64,000 bases of DNA, from the NCBI GenBank assembly GCA_007695225.1, contig REED01000098.1, forward strand, positions 1-64,000, read 5' to 3'. The notes beneath the pieces are model-generated. The model worked only from the letters and a program-made list of their open reading frames with translations. It was not told the origin of the DNA and ran no database searches. Of this stretch, positions 33,319-42,489 are shown in pieces (the first letter of the stretch is position 1; each line of letters starts with the position of its first letter). A program made the position numbers and the translations under genes. Origin of the DNA: Gemmatimonadales bacterium (lineage in GTDB: Bacteria > Gemmatimonadota > Gemmatimonadetes > Longimicrobiales > Gaopeijiaceae).

Positions 33319-34683
33319 TCAGGGAAGGCCCGCTCCGCCCCCCCGACTCTCAGCCAGCCCCACCCTCGCCATGAGGAACCCCCCGACCACGGTGCCCACG
33401 CAGCTCCAGAGAAGGGGAAGGAGGCGTCCCGGGTCTTCCAGGGCCCACCCCACCACGAGGGGGGCCGCCGCCGTACTCACCACCATGAGGGTGCCTTCCA
33501 TGCTCTTGATGGCTCCCAGGTGTCGAATCCCGTAGAGCTCTGCCCAGAGGGCGGTCTTGAGCGTTCCGGACAGCCCCACCGTAGCCCCCAGGAGAGCCAG
33601 GTAGGCGAAGGCCACCCACGGCCCGTCCGCCATGGCCAGAAGGGCGACGCCCAGCCCCATGGGCAGGACCGCGGCGGGAAAGAGACGTCGGGCCGAGTAA
33701 CGATCGATGCCGCCGCCGATGGCCAGGGAGGTGATGATCCGGGCCAGGGCGAACCCCACGAAAGCCGAAGCCAGCATGGGAAGCGACCATCCCTTCGCGG
33801 AAGCCAGGGAGGTCTGGTAGAGGATAAGTCCGGTAGCCCAGAAGGGCGGGAGGAGCGCGGCGGGAACCAGGAGCCAGAACCGGCGGTCTCGCAGCACTCG
33901 GCTGGCCGACCATTCTCCACTGGTAGACGGCTGTCCTACCGGCGTTCTGGCTCCGGGCCCCACTGGGCCCTGGTGTCGCCCAGGCGACGCCTCTCCGGTC
34001 CGGGCACGATCTGTGTGAGCGTGACCCGCCTCCGCCTTCCCCGTTCCGGCGTCGGGATCCATGCCTCCGTCGACGTTCAGCCGGAGTGGATCCAGTTCCA
34101 CAGCGGCGGAGCGAAGCAGTCGTAGAATCAGGGGGAGCGCCACTCCGAGGACCACGGCCGCCACTACCACCCATCCCAGGCGCCACCCGGCCACCGCCAG
34201 GAATCCGGCCAGCGCCAGCGGGAGCACAGCCTCCCCCAGGGGGAAGCCCAGGGTGGCGATGGAGAGTGCCTTCCCCCGCTCCTTGGAGAAATACCGGGCC
34301 ATCACGGTGAGGCCGGCATGGCTGGAAAGCCCCTGCCCCGAAAGTCGGAGTCCGAGGAGTCCCAGGCCCAGCATCCAGACCGTCCCGGATCCCGCCACCA
34401 GTAGGGCGGAGAGGGCAAGGGTTCCGAGAACCGCGCCCGTGTACCCGGAAAGAGGAATTCGGTCGATCCACCGAGCGGTGAGGGGAAGGAGGAGGGCACC
34501 GGTGAGGGTGGCCACGGCGTAGAGGATGCCGAAGGAGGCCGGGGTGAGGGGGAAGGCCTCGAGGAAGGAGGGGACGAAGAGGGAAATGAAGAAGGTCTGT
34601 CCGAAACTGGAGACCGCTGCGAGCCCGACCCCGTAGAGAAGGAGGGGGCGTCGACGCCGGAAGAACCGCCACAACTCAGTCAT
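33319..34683 (-). CDS. Major facilitator superfamily transporter
   Basis: A 454-residue transporter with twelve predicted helices in two halves joined by a long, charged cytoplasmic loop (about 200-260, rich in His, Gly, Pro). The motif between helices 2 and 3 (LTARWIDRIPLSG) is a loose version of the MFS signature. The order of helices resembles oxalate/formate- or monocarboxylate-type MFS proteins, but the substrate is unknown. ATG at 34683 is preferred over a GTG nine bases upstream. It is divergent from the VTT gene. Confidence 0.85.
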   Translation of the reverse strand: MTELWRFFRRRRPLLLYGVGLAAVSSFGQTFFISLFVPSFLEAFPLTPASFGILYAVATLTGALLLPLTARWIDRIPLSGYTGAVLGTLALSALLVAGSGTVWMLGLGLLGLRLSGQGLSSHAGLTVMARYFSKERGKALSIATLGFPLGEAVLPLALAGFLAVAGWRLGWVVVAAVVLGVALPLILRLLRSAAVELDPLRLNVDGGMDPDAGTGKAEAGHAHTDRARTGEASPGRHQGPVGPGARTPVGQPSTSGEWSASRVLRDRRFWLLVPAALLPPFWATGLILYQTSLASAKGWSLPMLASAFVGFALARIITSLAIGGGIDRYSARRLFPAAVLPMGLGVALLAMADGPWVAFAYLALLGATVGLSGTLKTALWAELYGIRHLGAIKSMEGTLMVVSTAAAPLVVGWALEDPGRLLPLLWSCVGTVVGGFLMARVGLAESRGGGAGLP

Positions 34684-34829
34684 GTCCCACACCAGGAAGG
34701 GGGAGGCCGGCCGGAAGCTACCCGGAGAGGCCCCGGCGTCAACATGTACCCTCGCACAGCTACCTGGACCCTCTCCCTCGCTGACCCCCCGGCGGCTCCA
34801 AACATGGGATGGCGGGTAGGAGGACCGTC

Positions 34830-35579
34830 ATGCGGCGCCGTCTGATTCCCACCCTCCTCGCGCTCCTCCCCGGGATGCTTCTCGTCGCCACCCTTGGGGT
34901 GCTCCTGTTGCACCCGGGCTTCCGGGGCGAGTTGTCCACCGTCTGGGGACTCCTCCTGGATGGGGATCCGGAGCCCCTCCGGGTGTGGCTCCTTGGATTC
35001 GGGGTGTGGGCCCCGGTGGTTTCCGGACTCCTGCAGGTGGCCACCTCCGTCTTTCCCCCGGGGCCCTCCTTCGTGGTGGCCATCGCCAACGCCATGCTCT
35101 TTGGAATGATCTGGGGAGGGCTCCTCACCTTCGTTACCGCCCTTCTGGCCGCGGCGATCTGCTTCGGTATCGCCCGGGTGGTGGGCCGGCCTGGCGTGGA
35201 ACGCCTCATCTCCGAACGCAGCATGGACCGTATGGACGCGTTCATGGCCCGGAGGGGCTTCCTGACCGTCCTGATCGGTCGGCTCATCCCCTTCATCAAC
35301 CCCGACGTAGTGAGCTATGCAGCCGGGGTCACCGGGATTCGGTGGATCCCCTTCCTCATTGCCATTGCCGCCGGTTCCATCCCCGCCACCGCATTCTACT
35401 CCATCATCGGTGCCACGGCGGTGGAGGCGTCGGGGTGGGTGATGCTGGTGGTGTTCATGGTCAGCAGCGTTCCCCTCTTCGGACTCTTCTTCTTCCGGCG
35501 AAGGGTCCTGGCGTGGAGCTACCGGCGGGAACGTCGGCTCCGGGATCTGGCGAGGGAGAAGCTGCGGGTGGAGGACTGA
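34830..35579 (+). CDS. TVP38/TMEM64-family (VTT domain) membrane protein
   Basis: A 249-residue polytopic membrane protein. The VTT/DedA-like core includes FPPGPSFVVAIANAMLFG and, near helix 4, GRLIPFINPDVVSYAAGVTG, the conserved G-R-x-x-P-x-x-N segment of this family. DedA/VTT proteins are linked to membrane lipid (undecaprenyl phosphate or phospholipid) scrambling. The start is the second in-frame ATG (34830), which has TAGGAGGA five bases upstream. A basic cytoplasmic tail ends the protein. It converges on the UMF1 gene. Confidence 0.88.
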   Translation: MRRRLIPTLLALLPGMLLVATLGVLLLHPGFRGELSTVWGLLLDGDPEPLRVWLLGFGVWAPVVSGLLQVATSVFPPGPSFVVAIANAMLFGMIWGGLLTFVTALLAAAICFGIARVVGRPGVERLISERSMDRMDAFMARRGFLTVLIGRLIPFINPDVVSYAAGVTGIRWIPFLIAIAAGSIPATAFYSIIGATAVEASGWVMLVVFMVSSVPLFGLFFFRRRVLAWSYRRERRLRDLAREKLRVED

Positions 35580-35603
35580 GGGCGGGGGCCACGCCCAGAC
35601 GGG

Positions 35604-36998
35604 TCAGTCCTCGTCGTCTTCCAGGGGTCGGGCCCGGCGTTGGGCCTCCTTGGCGATCCGCCGCCCCTCGTCCACGTCCACGAACCAGAGGATGGCTCCC
35701 CCCACCAGGAAGAAGAGGAGGATGGAGAGGATCCCCAGCCGGGTCGACCCCGTGAGGGAGGCCACGAACCCCATGACGGAGGGGCCCACCATCCCGGCGA
35801 ACTTGTCCATGACGCCGTAGAAGCCGAAGAGCTCCCCCGACTTGTAGGCGGGGATCATGCTGGAGTAGAGGGATCGGGAGAGGGCCTGCGTTCCCCCCTG
35901 CACCATCCCCACCAGGAAGGCCAGGATCCAGAAGTGGAGGGCGGAGGTCATGAAGTACCCCAGCACCGTCACCCCGGTGTAGACCAGGAGCCCCAGGAAG
36001 ATGGCCCGCTTCGTCCCGATCCATCCGGCGATGGTCCCGAAGAGGAAGGAGAAGGGTACGCCCACGAACTGGACCATGACGATGGCCCCGATCATGTGCC
36101 CCCTCTCGATCCCCAACTCCGCGCCGTAGATGGAGGCCATGCGGATGATGGTGCCGATCCCGTCCCCGTATACCAGATAGGCGATGAGGAGGAGGAAGGC
36201 GTTCCGATAGGACTTGAGCTCCTGGAAGGTGGCGCGGATCCGGTTCAGGGCGAAGACGAAGGTGCTCTTCTCCACCACCTCCCCGGGGGTGATCTCCGCC
36301 TCGGGCTCCGGCACCCTCAGGAGGAGGGGGATGGTAAAGGCAGCCCACCAGACGGCCACCGCCACGAAGGAGAGGCGCACCGGCAGGGTACCCTCCTCCG
36401 GGAGGCCGAAGAGCCCCGGCATCTGGATCATGAGAAGGCAGAAGGCCAGGAGGAGCCCCGCGCCCAGGTACCCCACGGCGAAGGCGCCGGTGGAGACCCG
36501 GTCTACCTCCCTGGGCCGGGCGATGTGGGGGAGGAGGGCGTCGTAGAAGACCACGCTCCCGTTGGCCCCGATGTTCACCAGGACGAAGAAGCCGAGCCCC
36601 AGGAGCCAGTCCCCCTCGTGGACGAAGAAGAGGAGGCCGGTCCCCGCCACCCCCAGGGCGGCGAAGGCCACCAGGAGGGGCTTCTTGATGGCCGCACGGT
36701 CTGTGATGGCCCCCATGAGGGGCGCCACCACCGCCACGGAGACGATCCCCAGGGTGGTGGCCAGGGAGAAGTTCCGGACGGCTTCGGGCCCGGGGATGTC
36801 CGCCGCCAGCACCTCCCGGTAGTAGATGGGGAAGACGGCGGCCACGATGACGGCCCACATCCCCGTGGTGGCCCACTCGTACATGGCCCAGGCCCGGAGT
36901 TCCTTCCGGTGGAGGCCCAGGCGCTCCAGGAGGGGCATGGACCCTTCGGACCCTCGGCCGTCGCGGTTCGAATCGCGCTTCTCGGAAGCTTCGGTCAT
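35604..36998 (-). CDS. MFS transporter, UMF1/Atg22-like family
   Basis: A 464-residue transporter with about twelve helices and an N-terminal hydrophilic stretch. The family marks are ELRAWAMYEWATTGMWAVIV at the first helix and GGTQALSRSLYSSMIP in the middle of the second half, with GELFGFYGVMDKFAG. Atg22-like proteins export amino acids from fungal vacuoles; bacterial members are uncharacterised. The ATG giving MTEASEKR is chosen; a longer open frame upstream is Arg/Pro-rich. It is divergent from the Na/Pi cotransporter. Confidence 0.88.
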   Translation of the reverse strand: MTEASEKRDSNRDGRGSEGSMPLLERLGLHRKELRAWAMYEWATTGMWAVIVAAVFPIYYREVLAADIPGPEAVRNFSLATTLGIVSVAVVAPLMGAITDRAAIKKPLLVAFAALGVAGTGLLFFVHEGDWLLGLGFFVLVNIGANGSVVFYDALLPHIARPREVDRVSTGAFAVGYLGAGLLLAFCLLMIQMPGLFGLPEEGTLPVRLSFVAVAVWWAAFTIPLLLRVPEPEAEITPGEVVEKSTFVFALNRIRATFQELKSYRNAFLLLIAYLVYGDGIGTIIRMASIYGAELGIERGHMIGAIVMVQFVGVPFSFLFGTIAGWIGTKRAIFLGLLVYTGVTVLGYFMTSALHFWILAFLVGMVQGGTQALSRSLYSSMIPAYKSGELFGFYGVMDKFAGMVGPSVMGFVASLTGSTRLGILSILLFFLVGGAILWFVDVDEGRRIAKEAQRRARPLEDDED

Positions 36999-37147
36999 GG
37001 ATCGAAGGTGAAAGTATGGCAACAAAGCCGCCAGTGGGTGCCCGCGTCCCCCGGCGCGGCGGAATGGACGGAAGGGCACCGAGCGGGGGGGCTCGCCTCC
37101 CCTCTCTTCATCTGCCCGTGACTTCCCTGTTACATTGCGCCGGCCCT

Positions 37148-37181
37148 TCGGCAGAGGCGATCTCTCGGCAGAGGTGATATC
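37148..37181. promoter_or_regulatory. 17-base tandem direct repeat upstream of the Na/Pi transporter
   Basis: Two adjacent 17-base units (TCGGCAGAGGCGATCTC and TCGGCAGAGGTGATATC) differ at two positions. They lie 48 bases before the transporter start in the 230-base divergent region. A direct-repeat operator, as response regulators use, is possible. TACATT at 37131-37136 could be a -10 element. Confidence 0.4.
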
Positions 37182-37228
37182 TGCCAGGTGCTTCCCGAAC
37201 CACGCCCCGCGAACCCGAGACGCACCGC

Positions 37229-38953
37229 GTGAACGAGACGCTGGACGCCATCCTCCCCATGGCCATGGCTGTCGTGGGAGGCCTCGGCATTTTCATGCTG
37301 GGGATGAAGTACATGTCCGAGGGAATGCAGGCAGTGGCCGGCAATTCCCTCCGCCGGATGATCAGCCTGGTCACGGACAACCGGCTCATGGCCACGGGCA
37401 CGGGGACCGCCGTGACCCTCCTGGTCCAGTCCTCCACCATCACCACCGTCATCGTGGTGGGGCTGGTCAACGCCGGTCTCATGCAGCTCCACCAGTCGGT
37501 GGGGGTGATCATCGGCGCCAACATCGGGACCACCATCACCGGGTGGATCCTGGTCCTCAAGATCGGGAAGTACGGCCTCCCGATCCTGGGAGTGGCCGCT
37601 CTGGCCTACATCTTCTCCCGGAGGGACCGGCCGAAGTTCATCGCCATGGCCATCATGGGGCTGGGGATGGTCTTCTTCGGCCTGGAGCTGATGAAGGACG
37701 GCTTCGCCCCCATGAAGGACGTCCCCTTCTTCATGGAGGCCTTCGAGTGGTTCCGGGCCGACACCTACTGGGGGGTGATGAAGCTCGTCCTGGTGGGGTG
37801 TGTCCTGACCTTCCTGGTGCAGAGCTCCAGCGCCACGCTGGCCATCACCATCGGGCTGGCCGCCACCGGAGCCATTCCCTTCACCGCCGCCGCGGCCCTG
37901 GTGCTCGGGGAGAACATCGGGACCACCATCACCGTCCTCCTGGCGTCGGTGGGCGCGAATACCAACGCGAAACGGACCGCCTACGCCCACGTCCTCTTCA
38001 ACGTCTTCGGAGTCTTCTGGATCACCCTGATCTTCCAGTGGTACGTGCGTCTGGTGGCGGGCATCGTCCAGGGAGTGCACGGAGCCGACCCCATGACCAT
38101 GGCGTTGGCAGACTTCGCCAATCCCCTGGAGTTCGGTGCGGTGGTCACGGCCGGGATCGCCCTCACCCACACCGGATTCAACGTGACGAACACGTTGATG
38201 TTCCTCCCCTTCCTCAAGCCCTTCGCCCGGCTCCTGGAGCGCCTCGTCCCCGATCCCGAGGTGAAGGAGGTCCGGCACCTCAAGCACCTCGATGCCCGGG
38301 CGGTGTCCGCCCCCGTGCTGGGGGTGGAGCAGAGCCGGGGTGAGGTGGTACAGATGGGCCGTGGCGTGGTGAAGATGATGGATTGGATCGGGCAGGTGGC
38401 CTTCCACGGCCCCAGGGACGAGCGGCTGATCCAGAAGGCCTTTCACCGGGAGGAGGTCCTGGACAACATCCAGGCGGAGATCACCGCCTTCCTCACCGAC
38501 ATCCTGGACTCCAACGTTCCCCACGCCATTGCCGAGGAGGGGCGGCAACAGTTCCGGATCGCCCATGAGTACGAGTCCATGAGCGACCGGCTGGCCAGCA
38601 TCCTGCGGGCCTACCTGAAGCTGCAGGACCGCCAACTCCTGCTCCCGGCCGACCAGCGGGAATCCCTCGAGGGCCTCCACAATCAGGTGGCGGAGTTCCT
38701 GCAGGAGGTGACCCACGCCTACTCGGCCCGATCCGGGATGAGCGATGCGGCGGCCCAGAGCGCCAGCGCGGCCATTACCCGGAAGGTCAAGCAGCTCCGG
38801 GACGAGCACCTCCAGAGCATGACCCACAGCTCCGTGGACCCCAACCTGAGCCTGATCTTCACCGGTCTCCTCACCGACTATCGCCGCGTTCGGGCCCACA
38901 CCATGAACGTCCATGAGGCCATGACGGCCACGGTGGCGGCGGGCGCGGACTGA
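37229..38953 (+). CDS. Na+/phosphate cotransporter with PhoU-like tail
   Basis: A 574-residue protein. The membrane part (about 1-310) has the two inverted QSS repeats of the NptA/SLC34 family: LVQSSTITTVIVVGLVN and LVQSSSATLAITIGLAA. Each is followed by a GANIGTTIT- or GENIGTTIT-type motif. The C-terminal 210 residues are helical and charged, matching the PhoU-like regulatory domain common in bacterial members. It should import phosphate with sodium. The start is GTG with no obvious ribosome-binding site. Direct repeats upstream may control it. Confidence 0.93.
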   Translation: MNETLDAILPMAMAVVGGLGIFMLGMKYMSEGMQAVAGNSLRRMISLVTDNRLMATGTGTAVTLLVQSSTITTVIVVGLVNAGLMQLHQSVGVIIGANIGTTITGWILVLKIGKYGLPILGVAALAYIFSRRDRPKFIAMAIMGLGMVFFGLELMKDGFAPMKDVPFFMEAFEWFRADTYWGVMKLVLVGCVLTFLVQSSSATLAITIGLAATGAIPFTAAAALVLGENIGTTITVLLASVGANTNAKRTAYAHVLFNVFGVFWITLIFQWYVRLVAGIVQGVHGADPMTMALADFANPLEFGAVVTAGIALTHTGFNVTNTLMFLPFLKPFARLLERLVPDPEVKEVRHLKHLDARAVSAPVLGVEQSRGEVVQMGRGVVKMMDWIGQVAFHGPRDERLIQKAFHREEVLDNIQAEITAFLTDILDSNVPHAIAEEGRQQFRIAHEYESMSDRLASILRAYLKLQDRQLLLPADQRESLEGLHNQVAEFLQEVTHAYSARSGMSDAAAQSASAAITRKVKQLRDEHLQSMTHSSVDPNLSLIFTGLLTDYRRVRAHTMNVHEAMTATVAAGAD

Positions 38954-39078
38954 CCCGGTTCCAGGCGGGCCCCTTGGAACGGTCTGGGTGGAGAGGCCCG
39001 CTCCGCCCCCGCTGGACCGGATCGAGCACTGGCGTGATGTTTCATCTCCACCTGGCTACCCATCTCCGGAGGCGCTGC

Positions 39079-39882
39079 TTGTCCGCTGATCTCGAAGGTA
39101 CGGAATCCCTCATCCTGGAACAGCTCACCTGGCCTGAAGTCGAGCTGGCCATCACCCGGGGGATGACTTCGGTGGTGATCCCCGTGGGAGCGGTGGAGCA
39201 GCATGGACCCCACCTCCCCCTCTTCGTGGACGCGGAGCGGGGGACGGCACTCGGCCTTCGCGTCGCCCGCCATCTCGGGGACGCCCTGCTGGCCCCCACC
39301 ATCCGGGTGGGCTGGTCGGAACACCACATGGGGTTCGCCGGCACCATCTCCCTTCGAAAGGAGACCCTGGAAGCGGTGCTGAGGGACTACTGCGAAAGCC
39401 TCGCCCGCCACGGATTCCAGGATATCTACCTGGTTCCCTCCCATGGTGGAAACTTCCATCCCATCGAGGAGATGCTTTCCCGCCTCCGCTCTGCCGTGGC
39501 TGAGGTGAGCGACTCGTGCCGTGTGGCGGCGTACACCGATCTGCTGGGGTTCGTCTCGGTCTGGCGCTGGGTGGTGGAGGAGGAAGTGGGGCTGGGCCGG
39601 AATGTGGGAGGCCATGCCGACATCGCGGAATCTTCCGAGATGCTCTTCCTCCATCCCGGATTGGTGCGGATGGGACGGGTCGAGAAGGGACGAGCCGGCG
39701 AGTTGGATTCGAAACTGGTGGCGAGAGCCTTCGAGAAGGGGCTCCGATCCATCACCCCCAACGGCGTGCTGGGGGATCCCCGGGGGATGGATGCCAACCT
39801 GGGGGAACGGCTCCTGGACGCCACGGCCCTCCTGGTGGCGGAGAGGTTCCGGGAGGAGCGGGAGGACGAAGGGGAGGTGTGA
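39079..39882 (+). CDS. Creatininase-family amidohydrolase
   Basis: A 267-residue cytoplasmic protein. The family metal motif is intact: E40 and H42 in VEQHGPHLP, D51 shortly after (LFVDAERG), H122 in PSHGGNFHP, and a later HADIAESSEM. Family members hydrolyse cyclic or linear amides (creatinine, or formamide intermediates of flavin and deazaflavin pathways); the substrate here is not known. I choose a TTG start because GGAGG lies exactly six bases upstream. ATG at 39037 would add 14 residues without homology or a ribosome-binding site. Confidence 0.85.
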   Translation: MSADLEGTESLILEQLTWPEVELAITRGMTSVVIPVGAVEQHGPHLPLFVDAERGTALGLRVARHLGDALLAPTIRVGWSEHHMGFAGTISLRKETLEAVLRDYCESLARHGFQDIYLVPSHGGNFHPIEEMLSRLRSAVAEVSDSCRVAAYTDLLGFVSVWRWVVEEEVGLGRNVGGHADIAESSEMLFLHPGLVRMGRVEKGRAGELDSKLVARAFEKGLRSITPNGVLGDPRGMDANLGERLLDATALLVAERFREEREDEGEV

Positions 39883-39904
39883 GTCCGGGGTCAGCCTTCA
39901 TCCT

Positions 39905-39932
39905 GCCGAAGGTAATGAAGAACGGCTTCGGC
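39905..39932 (+). terminator. Candidate terminator after the creatininase gene
   Basis: GCCGAAG and CTTCGGC pair around a 14-base loop and are followed by CTTTCCTC. A second GC-rich stem (39941-39946 with 39960-39965) follows before the penicillin-binding protein gene. Confidence 0.4.
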
Positions 39933-39986
39933 CTTTCCTCGGGGCGCCGGGGGATCCGCCGCCCCCATCCCTGGTAGTACCTCTTC

Positions 39987-42449
39987 ATGAATCCGTTCAA
40001 ACGAAGTACCCGGGGGAAGTCCGGCGGGAAATCCCGGGGGAAGTCGACGGGGCGGGGAAAGTCTCGGACCAGCCCGCGGAAGGGGACGGGTGGAAAGCGC
40101 CGCGGAAAGGAAGGACGCTTCACCGGCCTCCTTCCAGGGGGTAGGCTCCTCGCCCGGCTTCTCATGGCTGCCGGACTGATCCTGGTGGTGGCGGGAGCCC
40201 TGGGCAGTGTCCTGTGGGCGCGGTGCGGTCTCGCAGGGTGTCCGGATCCGGAGATGCTGGTCACGTATGTTCCCGGGGGTGCTCCGGTCCTTTTGGATCG
40301 CAATGGAGAGGAATTCGCTTCCCTCCATCCCCTGCGATGGGAGGTGGTCCCCCTTGAGGACTTGCCCGCCCACCTGCCGGACGCCTTCATGGCGGTGGAG
40401 GACCGGAGGTTCATGCGGCACCGGGGGGTGGACTGGATTCGAGCTGTAGGAGCCGCCTTCCGGAATGTCTCCTCCGGGCGTCGCCCCGAGGGCGCCAGCA
40501 CCCTCACCATGCAGTTGGCCCGGAGCGTCTATCCGGATCGGATTTCCAGGGCCGAGCGGACCTTCCGAAGGAAACTGGTGGAGGTCCGGGTCGCCCGGAG
40601 CATCGAGGGACGGTTCTCCAAGGAACGGGTCCTGGAACTCTATCTGAATCATGTCTACCTGGGCGCCGGTGCCCACGGCGTGGAGGCGGCATCCCGCCAC
40701 TATTTCGACCGCGACGCCCCGGATCTGTCCCTGGAGCAGGCGGCCCTCCTGGCTGCGGTGACCCGGGCACCGGCCTACTACGACCCCCGCCGCCACCCTC
40801 AGCGGGCTGAAGCCCGTCGCAACCTGGTTCTCTCCCTGATGGAAGCTCAGGGGCGAATCTCGCCGGAGGAAGCCGGGGAAGCCCGTCGGCGTCCCCTGGG
40901 CGTTCCGGATGTCCCTCCTCCTCCCATGGCCTCCACGCCGGCGCCCTACTTCGTGGATGCCCTCCGGCAGGAGTTGGAGGAGGCCCTGGGGGCCGATGCC
41001 TACGCCGCCGGCCTCCGGATCCACACCACGCTGGACTGGCGGGCGCAGACCGAAGCAGAGGCGGCGTTGATCACCCGGTTGGATGCCATCGAGGCGGGGA
41101 CGCATGGCTCCTACCGGGGGGTCCGATTCGATCCCCGGGCCCCGGCCGGTCAGGCCGGTACCGAGTACCTCCAGGGGGCCGTGGTGATGATGGAAGCGGC
41201 CACCGGCGATATCCTGGCCCTGGTGGGTGGACGTGACTTCATCCACTCCCGGTTCAACCGGGCCACCTCCGGTCGGCGCCAGGTGGGGAGCGCCTTCAAG
41301 CCCTTCGTGTTCGCTGCCGCCCTGGATGCCGGGATCCCCATGAGCCAGCCCATCCAGGACGGGCCCTTCCGCCTGGTGTCCGCCGGCAGTCCGGACTGGT
41401 CCCCACGGAACTATGACGGTGGGTACCGCGGGCCCGTGGGGATGTCGGAGGCCCTGTCCCGCTCCCTGAACATTCCCACGGCCCGTCTGGCGATGGAGGT
41501 GGGCATACCCGAAGTGATCCGGGCGGCTCGTGCCGCCGGTATCACCTCCCCCCTTCCCGAGACCCCGGCGCTGGCCCTGGGGACGGCATCCCTTTCCCCC
41601 CTGGAACTCACCACCGCCTACGCCACCCTGGCCCGCTTGGGGACGCGGGTTTCTCCCCGGTTTCTCCTGCGGGTCGAGGACGGAGAGGGGCGGGTTCTCT
41701 TCCACCGGTCCCAGCCCGTTCCCGATGGGGGCCAGGTCGAGGGTGAAGAGGAGGGCTGGCTGGCAGGCCCCGAAACCGCCCCCCTCCCGGAGGCGGGTAT
41801 GGATCCCCGGGTGGCCTTCCTGGTCACCAGGATGCTGGAGGACGTGGTCTGGAGCGGGACCGGGACGGGTGCCCGGGCCGGCGGCATCCAGGGACCGGTG
41901 GCGGGGAAGACCGGGACGACGCAGGACGCATCCGATGTCTGGTTCGTGGGCTACACCCCCCAGCGGGTGGCCACGGTCTGGATCGGACATGATCGCCCCC
42001 ATCCCTTCCTCGCGGGGGCCACGGGCGGAGGGTTGGCGGCCCCCGTCTGGGGACGGATGATGGCCCGCCTGCAGGAAGGGGAGCATCCCCCGAGCCCATG
42101 GTCCCGTCCCGAGGGAATCGTGGAGCGGACCGTGGATCCCTCCACCGGGATGGCCGTGTCCGAGAGCTGTCCCACCAGGCCCAGGGAGAGAACGAGCCAA
42201 CTCTTCCTCTCCGAGTACGTGCCCATCGAGAGATGCGAGGAAGTGGACCGGGGTCGTGGGGTGGTTTCGCGAATGGTGGGGAGCCTCCGGGGGCTTTTCG
42301 GGCGAGGGCGGGACCCGGAGCCCGAAGTTGAGGAGGCGGAGGAAGCGGAGGTGTGGTCGGTGGAGGTGCTTGAGGCTTCTCCCGCCTCACGAAGGGCTTC
42401 CCGCCCCTCCTACCTGGGAGTTCCTCCGGTGACCCTTCGGGACTTCTGA
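39987..42449 (+). CDS. Class A penicillin-binding protein (PBP1A-type)
   Basis: An 820-residue bifunctional peptidoglycan synthase. The cytoplasmic N-terminus (1-45) is very basic with Gly-Lys-Ser units, followed by one membrane helix (about 53-78). The glycosyltransferase domain (GT51) has E138 in AVEDRRFMRHRGVD, then GASTLTMQLARS and YLNHVYLG. The transpeptidase domain has S435-x-x-K438 (VGSAFKPF), S493-x-N495 (RSLN) and K641-T-G. An acidic C-terminal extension follows. All catalytic motifs are present. It stands alone and converges on the propeller genes. Confidence 0.95.
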   Translation: MNPFKRSTRGKSGGKSRGKSTGRGKSRTSPRKGTGGKRRGKEGRFTGLLPGGRLLARLLMAAGLILVVAGALGSVLWARCGLAGCPDPEMLVTYVPGGAPVLLDRNGEEFASLHPLRWEVVPLEDLPAHLPDAFMAVEDRRFMRHRGVDWIRAVGAAFRNVSSGRRPEGASTLTMQLARSVYPDRISRAERTFRRKLVEVRVARSIEGRFSKERVLELYLNHVYLGAGAHGVEAASRHYFDRDAPDLSLEQAALLAAVTRAPAYYDPRRHPQRAEARRNLVLSLMEAQGRISPEEAGEARRRPLGVPDVPPPPMASTPAPYFVDALRQELEEALGADAYAAGLRIHTTLDWRAQTEAEAALITRLDAIEAGTHGSYRGVRFDPRAPAGQAGTEYLQGAVVMMEAATGDILALVGGRDFIHSRFNRATSGRRQVGSAFKPFVFAAALDAGIPMSQPIQDGPFRLVSAGSPDWSPRNYDGGYRGPVGMSEALSRSLNIPTARLAMEVGIPEVIRAARAAGITSPLPETPALALGTASLSPLELTTAYATLARLGTRVSPRFLLRVEDGEGRVLFHRSQPVPDGGQVEGEEEGWLAGPETAPLPEAGMDPRVAFLVTRMLEDVVWSGTGTGARAGGIQGPVAGKTGTTQDASDVWFVGYTPQRVATVWIGHDRPHPFLAGATGGGLAAPVWGRMMARLQEGEHPPSPWSRPEGIVERTVDPSTGMAVSESCPTRPRERTSQLFLSEYVPIERCEEVDRGRGVVSRMVGSLRGLFGRGRDPEPEVEEAEEAEVWSVEVLEASPASRRASRPSYLGVPPVTLRDF

Positions 42450-42489
42450 AGCATCGGGGCCGTCACCCCAGCCGGCCCTGCCCCTCCGA

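Noticed and set aside
39891-42200. Open frame of 769 codons antisense to the penicillin-binding protein gene
   Set aside because: Gly/Pro-rich without motifs; the plus-strand gene has every catalytic motif.
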